Source: Amaranthus tricolor (Eukaryota > Streptophyta > Magnoliopsida > Caryophyllales > Amaranthaceae). From it: a stretch of DNA of 64,000 nucleotides. Of the stretch, positions 57,201 to 64,000 are shown in pieces. A program made the position numbers and the translations under genes. How positions within the stretch are numbered: position 1 is the first letter of the stretch; each line of letters starts with the position of its first letter. The stretch lies in the NCBI RefSeq assembly GCF_026212465.1, contig NC_080049.1:24066230-24130229 (forward strand), given 5' to 3'. The notes under the pieces are model-generated. The model made no database searches and was not told the DNA's origin. It worked only from the letters and a program-made list of their open reading frames with translations.

Positions 57201-59848
57201 ATCTTAATACACACACTTACACAAGCGCAATAAAAAAAATTGGCAAAGGTTAAAGGTCAAATATACTAGTCAATCCCGCGTATCAACTAGGTTCATGTGT
57301 GATCTACAGCTTATTTGAGTCGATACAAAGCAGCTTTTGATACACAGGTAGTTTACTTTAACAAGACCTAACCATAAACTTGATAGATCATCCTCACACA
57401 TTCAACACACTATAAAGGATATAATGAAATCCCTGTAAAACTTCCATAAAATTCATCGTTCAGTCGCTCCAACCTAGGACTCCATCTAGGCTAGAGAATT
57501 CTCAGTGAAATAATAAAATCATCAATCCTTCTCACATAACAATAGATCTCTATGAATTCAGGAGATGGATCCACATAGTAAACATAGGCTTTGTTATTCC
57601 CAACTAATTGGAATATAAACTAATTAGAACATAAGTGAAAAATCGGACTCAAATTATTAAAAACCGATTGTGAAGAGTGAGAGTAATAGAATAGAACTTA
57701 GTAGAACTGAACTTAACATAGCTAATCAGAACAAAATTGAACCGAAAATCAGGAGCAGAAAAAAATCACAATCAACAAATACAGCTCCCATTAGGCAGGG
57801 TAAGGGAGGCTCCACAAAGTACACTAGGCCAAAGCTCTATAATTCCGAAGAAGTCACATAATAACACAAGTCCTAGTCTTGGTGGAACACCTCAAACAAA
57901 ATCGGCCAAGACACAAGCAAACGACAAAATCATTGCCAATCCTTCATTAAACTTAAAATGCATTTTGAGTTTCAAAGTTATATGGGTGAACCTCAAAATC
58001 TAAATGGTACAAATACCTTTATATTTAATCAGACCTAAGATGCTAAAATTGCCATCTGCAAAAGTACTTGAAGAATAAAACTTTTCTCATTATTATGATG
58101 GGGAAAAAAAGAAAAAATAACTACATAAGAAGGTTCAAGACATTTTGCCGAGAAAACTTCTTATAACTTCTCAGAGAAATAACATGGATAGCAAAATGTC
58201 AAGTAGATGGCATGAATTATCATGTGAAGGCTTTAGCCAGCCATAAAGGTCAGCCATTTCAACAGCAAACATTTATAAACCATGATTCATGAAGGATGAA
58301 TAATACCTTAGGGTTCAACTCAGGGTCCCCTCCAGAATCAACAATACATCCTTTAATGCTTTCTATGAGATCTGGTCTGTCCTGCAGATGAGCAAGAACA
58401 GCACCATATCTGCAAGTACAATATAACACAATCAGTTCCTCATACACGTGTCCAAATTAACACTCTTACACTTGGGAATTCTTAGAAAAAGGAGAGCTCT
58501 TATTGGTTGCCCACCAACATAAAATTCTTAGTTCTCAAATTGTATTTGGATAGTATTTAAGAAGAAAATAGAGGAAAGGTAGGGATAGGAATAAAGAGGG
58601 GAGTCCCCTTGTATGTATAGGAAGGAAAAGGGGAGGAAGGAAATAGATGTGTGTTTAATTTCAAAATAATTCCACTGTCGAAAGATTTGGTTTATAAAAA
58701 ATGTGAAAAAGGTTCTTCCCCTCGATTCCCTTTCCTTCATTTTCCTCCTCTCTTTGGCTATCCAAATGATTACTCCTCCGTTCATTTCTCTATCCTTATT
58801 TTCCTTCCATCAACACATAGTGTCTCCTGTCCATGCGAAAAACGATTGATGATCTCAGATCAAAGGATTAAAAAAAAAAATTCTACTTCAATTGTCAAAA
58901 CAAAATTATTTATCCAATGAGATAACATAATTCACAAATGCACTTGAGGCAAACTAATGCAAACTAAACAAACTCCATCCTACACAATATCATGCTTCTC
59001 CCAATCTTGTCTCATAGGAAACTCTCCTGCGACTCAAAAATAATCATCACTTATTATCAAAAAAAAATTAAAAAATAATAATCATCACTTAATTAATACG
59101 CGTTATGATTGAATCAATACCATTTAATTTTATTCAACTAGGCTAGATGGTGAGCAACCCATCACAATTAAATCAGACAGATAAAAAAATACCTAAGGTG
59201 AATAAGGTGGGAAGAGATGGAATCAACCTACACAAGCCAACCAGTATTGCTGAAAGTGTGAAAGATCAAGCACCGTTTTCTGCCATTCGCATTAGAAAGC
59301 CACGAAACAAGTTCATCCGCCAATTCTTTAATCCGATTCTCAACCTTGTTCCCCAAATCAAACCAAAGCACATCTCTCACAGGAACAACAAAAGTGATAG
59401 CATCGATTCCTCTGGAAGTGTACATCTCAGCAAACCTCCTCAAATGCTTTGGCATGGCACCTAACCATCCTAAGATAACCGCCGCAACCTCACAATTGCC
59501 AGCGATAGGAAACCCTGAGAGTGGAGAAGAGGCTCTATGCCAATTGAAGAGTTGGCCATTGTTAGGATTGGAGCGAAGGTGATTGAGATTGTTGAAGTGA
59601 TGAGAATCAGAGGATGAAGGTGAGAGAAAGAACCCTAATTGAGAGGAATTGAGGAAAGGAGAGAGAGGGGGGAGGGAAATGGAGTTGTTGAAGGAGGTTG
59701 AAGAGAGAGAAAGGGAGGATTTGAGGGTGGGAGAAAGAGAAATGGCGGAAGGAGGAAGAAGAGAAATGGAGATTGGTTTGAGGAATAAAATGGTGGGGAA
59801 TTGACGAGATAGATTGCGAAGGTTTAGGAATCGGATTCGAGCTTCCAT
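54248..59848 (-). CDS. DUF829/TMEM53-like alpha/beta-hydrolase, four exons, 390 aa
   Basis: Exons: 59848-59232, 58409-58307, 54966-54770, 54503-54248; GT-AG introns, 1173 bases in frame to TAG. The first about 110 residues are Ser/Leu/Pro-rich with few acids, like an organelle transit peptide. The DUF829 domain follows: [40 protein letters not shown], the nucleophile region FHTFSNTGW (Ser), [11 protein letters not shown] in exon 2, the acid in STADKVIP and the His in SSPHVDHYR of exon 4, the order expected for a Ser-Asp-His triad. The family is named after human TMEM53; its substrate in plants is not known, so I give no reaction. Intron 2 (3.3 kb) holds an old direct duplication and LTR-like DNA near 55170-55460; intron 1 holds a MITE. 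No defects seen. Confidence 0.9.
55660..58070. repeat. Diverged direct duplication within DUF829 intron 2
   Basis: Segment about 55660-56390 and segment about 57040-58070 share, in order: CAATTCxTAxTAxCAGTTGA, AAATCATCAACT/CCTTCxCA, TCTxTATGAATTxAxGAGATG, TTGAACCTCAAAA and CTAAGATGCTAAAATT. The copies are clearly related but diverged by substitutions and gaps, the second being longer. No coding sequence is apparent in either. Confidence 0.6.
58540..58770. mobile_element. MITE with TTTGGATA ends in DUF829 intron 1
   Basis: Inverted ends TTGTATTTGGATAG (58540) and CTATCCAAATGATTA (to 58772) enclose a G/A-rich then C/T-rich body, typical of a small hairpin-forming MITE. Related sequences lie at 61026-61250 and at the right edge of the window (63845-64000). 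Confidence 0.6.
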
Positions 59849-60059
59849 TGATTTTGAGAGTTTTTGGTGAGGAGGAATGGAGGATAAAGATGGAACTGAC
59901 GAAGCGTACGAGTACGAGTATACATACTCTGTCCGTGAAATTTAATTGAAAATAAAATTGAGTTGTAAAATAAGGCTAAAAAAACAAGCTTTTAACATGC
60001 TTATTAGATTGTCACGAGGATTATACTAGAAATTAAGTTGTAACTTGAACGAAATTAGT

Positions 60060-60850
60060 TGTAGTTTTATATGACCAAATATAGTTGATCCCTATTGGTG
60101 TGACAAGCCACAAATTTCATGTAGTTGGTGATGGCTTGATCACTTAAGCAATTGCTCAAGATGTTGTGAGCCTTGATCAATGCAAGAAGGTGCTCCAAAG
60201 ATGCCTTGATAGGTGCTCGATCAAGGCAAGGGACCAAGGAGAACGTGGCTTGTTCGAGGCAATACGCGAGTAGCAGGCAAAAGGCTCCTGAAGAGCCGCT
60301 CGACAAGTCGAGCAAGTGTGGCTCGATCCAGCAGTTTGTCAAGACCTGGACAGAATGTTCGGAGGGTTTGCTCAACATGTCGAGCAACGTGCAACTCCTC
60401 ATCAGTATGCGTATTCTGTTTTTGTTGCGGAAATGTTTGGGCTTTAAGCCATGTGGTCCTAGGGCTTCTAACATATGCTAGGCTATATAAGAGAGCTTAG
60501 AACATCACTAGAAGTAAGGAGAGTGAGGCTACACAACAGAAAAAGCTAGGGTTAGAAACCATAAGAGTTTGCTTCTCCATTGTGTTAGTTTATGGGTGAT
60601 ATTCATTGTTGAATGGAATCATTATCTTGAGAGCTTGTTCTCAAGTGTGTTTGGTTAGTCATTAATGTATTGTTGAATAGATTAATGAAAGTAATCATCT
60701 TTTGAGGGGAAGGTATCATTAGATACCTTATAAACACATTGTTGTTGATTGTTTTGTTGTCTCTTGTTTATGCTCTATTTTTTCACTCAACTTCTACATA
60801 TTAGTTCTATCAATGTTGGGTCTAGCAATTCTCTTTCGCCTATTATAATT
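60060..60850 (+). mobile_element. LTR-like fragment with CTCGA-type palindromes
   Basis: CCGCTCGACAAGTCGAGCAA and ATGTCGAGCAACG occur at 60297-60390, a CTATATAAGAGAGC promoter-like box at about 60482, and then a T-rich leader with TGAATGGAATCATTATCTTG. The layout parallels the fragment at 49509-50385. No ends or primer site were fixed. The 135-codon minus-strand frame (60067-60474) lies wholly inside this and matches no family I know. Confidence 0.4.
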
Positions 60851-61025
60851 CTTAAATTTTCTATTGTATTCTAATATGATATATATTAATTGCTTTTTAT
60901 TTTATTTATGAGATTAATAAGTTGATTGAGATGAAAAAAAAAAAAATCAAAATGAAAGAACTCATATAGATGACCACTTGAAATATTTGTGTTTCATATA
61001 GTTGACCCTTATTTTTTGAAACTAA

Positions 61026-61250
61026 CATTGTATTTGGATAAGAATCTAAAAGGAAAAACAAAGATGAGAGAAATAGGAGGAGAAAGAGAAAGAGGAAAAG
61101 AAAGGACGAGAATGATAAAAAATATTCTTTTTCTTTTAATTTTTTTTCCGCTTTTATAGAGATTGTGATCACCAAAATTATAGGAACAAATCCATTTAAA
61201 TCTTTTCATTCAAAATCTCTCCCATCTAAATTTTTTACCAAACAAAGGAA
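61026..61250. mobile_element. MITE-like element with TTTGGATA end
   Basis: TTGTATTTGGATAAGAATCT at 61027 and a C/T-rich to AAATTTTTTACCAAACAAAG end near 61245 form a weak inverted pair like that of the element at 58540-58770. Confidence 0.4.
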
Positions 61251-61946
61251 GTTGTAAACTTTTATCACTTTTCTTTTCAATCCATATAGTATAAGGGTTT
61301 GACATTGTTGTTATATCAGATTAATAAGTTAGATCCCTTGTACTAAAAAACAATGACAAAATACAATCTTTTATATACATCCTTATTCCATATGAGTGTC
61401 TATACAAGCATGAAAATAAGATGTATAACTTATTAACTCACCCGACTAATAATACAACAAAACTTTTCAGGCAGTTAATCAAATACTACCATCTAAACAT
61501 GTCTCAACAACAATGCAGATTATTTATTTGGTCACACAAAAATAAGTTAGTTTTGCTATACCCATATAAAAGACGTGCAGGGCAACAGTAATTACAACAC
61601 AAGAGTTAAGCTGTCATGAGACCATGCACTTGTGATTGCCAATGCTCTTTCACCAGCCGAAGCCTCTCTTCTCTCTGTAATTCACACTGCTTCTCCTAAT
61701 ACTCAGGGCACCTGCAGCTTGTTCATCATGTAAACGTTCATGAGACCATGCACTTTATTTTTTAAATTTCTTCTGTACACCTGCATATGAAGAGTGACAC
61801 CTAAAAATCCTTCTAAAAAAAATAGGCTTTCTGTTCACACTGATGCAATATTGGGTGGTAAGCCAAAAATCTTAGGACTTTACTCCTTTTACTCCTTTAT
61901 ATCGCGTTTGATTTTGAGTAATACAAAAAAAAGCTTTTCATAAAAA

Positions 61947-61947
61947 A

Positions 61948-62027
<80 letters not shown>

Positions 62028-62046
62028 TATTATTATTATTATTATA
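61947..62046. repeat. (TAA)n-(TTA)n palindromic microsatellite
   Basis: About 16 TAA units are followed by about 17 TTA units with one break, giving a long perfect inverted repeat able to form a hairpin or cruciform. Confidence 0.9.
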
Positions 62047-62058
62047 TCTTAACTATTA

Positions 62059-62318
62059 TTTCGGTCTCCGTTCTCTACTGTTCTACTCATTTAGAATATT
62101 CCATTTTAAAGAGAGATGAGTTTGACTATGGTTTTTGAGAGATATAGAACATACAATATATTCATGTAAAATCTTATTACATTCGTCTTAATATATACTT
62201 TATTATCATACATTTTTTATAATTTTTTATAATACGTAATTAAAAATATTGAGGTTTAAATTTTATTTTGAAAATTGTGGTCAAAGTAAACGAGAAGAAT
62301 AAAAAAGAACGGAGGTAG
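62059..62318. mobile_element. Stowaway-like MITE, about 260 bp
   Basis: GGTCTCCGTTCTCTACTGTT at the left and AATAAAAAAGAACGGAGGTA at the right are imperfect inverted repeats. The size and CTCCGTTC core match the MITEs at 2349 and 9051. GATCAGATCA words repeat just outside at 62370-62485. Confidence 0.55.
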
Positions 62319-63480
62319 TATTATTTATCATCATTAACAAAAATATTACAATAAGATTAACTATATGAAACGAAATAAGATCAGATCAGATCAGCCCAAA
62401 CTAGACTAAATCAGTTCTTAAAGATCCAGATAAGATCAAAAAGATTCAAATCAGATCAAACTAAATCAGATTAGATCAGACCTTAGTAAATTCATGTTGG
62501 ATCAGACGAAGAGAGCATGCCCTTAAGATGTCATGAGACAATACACTTGTGACTGCCAATGCTCCTTCACCAGCCGAAGCCTTTCTTCTCTCTCTGATGC
62601 GTTTTTTCCGACTTATAGACTTTCAGCACAGCTCTAAGGATTCGAAAATAAAATGAACCATGATCAGTTTGGAAATACCTCTTGCTTAGCAGAAAGTTAA
62701 GTTTTTCCAAGCGGATAGCATCACCATATACCCTAGACTGAATTAACATGGAAAACAAAAAGATATTAGTGTTCATGGATAAATTATTGGTTTATGATAT
62801 TCATAAGTATTATATTCATTAGTATTCGTCATTCAAAACCAGTAATCAAACCAGTAATTAAATTGACATCAATTTTGAAGGAATCAAAAAGCCCACAACT
62901 CATTGAATGGTTCTTGCTGTTAAACATCAGAGCTAATCCTCCAAAAAGAGTTGCATTTAATTCCATTGGATGCTTTACTTTTCCCCCTCAAATTGATTAG
63001 AAAAGACATGAGCTCATAGAACCAAGGAGATTGAAGAATCTCAATGTGCTTAGCCTGGGCTCCTGATTTGAAAGCTTGTCCTTTCGCACATTTATGAACC
63101 TTCTCAACAAAAAAATCACTTGTCTTAAAAAAATTTTATGCATGTAACATACTATTACTCCATGATCAAACTATCCAAAGTGATTAATGAGTAAGTACTA
63201 ATATGAATATACCTTGTCATACTTTTTCTGAATTTTCCTAAAGCCAATTGCATTAACAATTGCATAAATAAATGAGTAGGTCTTCGCTCTCTTTAGTTAA
63301 AAAACCATTGTGATTTTTTAACCTATTCCTTAAGCAGCCAAAGTATTTCCAAATGCGCCATGGGTATGAAAATGATGCATCAGGCAACTTTTGAGCCTCT
63401 TTACCAAAATTATCAACAACAGCTCATGACATTTCGTCAAGAGGGAAGGGAAGAAAATGTCATCACATAAGAAAATATAA

Positions 63481-64000
63481 AAGTTAAGATAACCAAAATA
63501 AAGATACTTCTTTAAGTTAGTATTCATTATTCAAAACTAAATCATCAATAGAAGCTAGTATACTCCTACATCACTTTTAATTTTTAAACAATTTTTGGCT
63601 TAAGAAAAAAAAATTCGAAGTATGAAATTTGCTTTTTTCTTAGAATTAAATGATAAAAGGTAAATTAAGAAATTCTTAGATCCTAATAATACATATGCTT
63701 CATGCTTAGTATTTTGTCTTCTATGCATGATAATTATTTTCTCATCAAGTAAAACATAATAACCCGTTCCTTGAGAAGACTGAAGAGCTTGCATAAGGAA
63801 TCATCTGATACCAAAAAAGATGTAAAAGGACAGTGTTTACTTACATTATGTTTGGATAATAATTTTGGAGAGAAAAGAAAGTAAAGGAATAAGGGAGGGG
63901 AGCGGAGGGAAAGGAGTAGATGAGAAATGAAAGGGAAGTAATTTTTGTTTATTTAAGAGGGAAAGGAAGGGAGATTAGAGTTTTCCCTTCAAATTTTCCA
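63481..64000. other. Intergenic; partial MITE at the window edge
   Basis: No gene recognised. ATTATGTTTGGATAATAATT at 63847 begins a G/A-rich segment like the TTTGGATA MITEs at 58540 and 61026, cut by the end of the window. Confidence 0.4.

Larger units (their letters stand above)
61613..62600. repeat. Duplicated last-exon segment of the BAH1/NLA-like relic
   Basis: 61613-61677 and 62530-62594 are about 90% alike (GTCATGAGACxATxCACTTG ... CACCAGCCGAAGCC), and part recurs at 61738-61755. On the minus strand both copies encode REERLRLVKEHWQSQV. So the terminal exon occurs twice, one copy directly after the preceding exon and one about 0.9 kb further on. Confidence 0.75.
61617..63480 (-). pseudogene. 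BAH1/NLA-like SPX-RING E3 ubiquitin ligase relic lacking the RING exon
   Basis: Minus-strand pieces in gene order: CDDIFFPSLLTKCHE (near 63460, SPX part) and after a frame change FGKEAQKLPDASF and WKYFGCLRNRL; RAKTYSFIYAIVNAIGFRKI then QKKYDK with a GT donor at 63212; VHKCAKGQAFKSGAQAKHIE then ILQSPWFYELMSF (63.1-63.0 kb); after another frame change LFGGLALMFNSKNHSMSCG and LFDSFKIDVNL (62.95-62.86 kb); SRVYGDAIRLEKLNFLLSKR (62755-62690) between splice sites; and a last exon near 61715-61617 with REERLRLVKEHW. This order is that of plant BAH1/NLA proteins, which ubiquitinate membrane transporters in phosphate and nitrate responses. The Cys-rich RING that should stand between KIDVNL and RVYGDA is absent (only about 110 bp there). 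Frame changes and a TAG in the last exon confirm a pseudogene. Confidence 0.75.

Noticed and set aside
60067..60474. 135-codon minus-strand frame
   Set aside because: Lies inside an LTR-like fragment and has no recognisable domain; frames open on both strands here reflect composition.

Overview
This window reads as nuclear DNA of a flowering plant, a dicot by its gene content. It is strongly AT-rich, its genes carry several GT-AG introns, and the space between and inside genes is full of LTR retrotransposons, small inverted-repeat elements (MITEs) and microsatellites. I could not fix the species. No bacterial operon, CRISPR array, rRNA unit or convincing tRNA gene was seen.

Layout. (1) 1-4.7 kb: A-rich and repetitive intergenic DNA. 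(2) 4.76-8.23 kb, plus strand: an intact six-exon laccase gene of 568 codons; its introns carry copies of one interspersed repeat. (3) 10.4-15.5 kb, minus strand: an intact six-exon gene for phosphopantetheine adenylyltransferase (CoA synthesis) of 172 codons, with a 1.05-kb hAT-type element in intron 1. (4) 15.9-18.6 kb: a foldback element and a Copia relic split by a solo LTR that carries a 5S-rRNA-like segment. (5) 18.6-34.35 kb, minus strand: a class III peroxidase gene (copy 1) that looks broken. Its third intron is about 14 kb long because a 12,557-bp Ty3/gypsy element of Tat type landed in a 259-bp MITE already in the intron. The element has both LTRs, a 5-bp target duplication, gag, protease, RT, two RNase H domains and integrase, all eroded by stops. 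It also has a separate multi-exon gene on the opposite strand. (6) 34.8-38.0 kb: a 3.2-kb non-autonomous LTR element sharing primer site, polypurine tract and an LTR block with the large element. (7) 39.4-42.9 kb: a second 5S-like LTR with a tRNA-Met primer site, in a segment whose far end is puzzling. (8) 45.2-47.7 kb, minus strand: the intact sister peroxidase, 331 codons. (9) 49.5-51.7 kb: LTR-like fragments. (10) 54.2-59.8 kb, minus strand: an intact four-exon DUF829 (TMEM53-like) alpha/beta-hydrolase gene, 390 codons. (11) 61.6-63.5 kb, minus strand: remains of a BAH1/NLA-like SPX-RING ubiquitin ligase gene that has lost its RING exon.

How the genes relate. Laccase and class III peroxidases are both secreted oxidases that act on monolignols and other phenolics in cell walls, but the sequence does not show that their closeness here is functional. 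The two peroxidases are a tandem duplication: exon structure and residues match closely, one copy stayed intact and the other decayed after or around the insertions. The adenylyltransferase and DUF829 genes are unrelated housekeeping-type genes.

The most interesting parts are the antisense gene of the Tat-type element with its intron-like gaps and array of about 17-bp motifs, the non-autonomous partner element sharing its cis signals, and the three-layer nesting inside the peroxidase intron. Exon boundaries were placed by eye from splice consensus, reading frame and family conservation; no alignment or RNA evidence was available.
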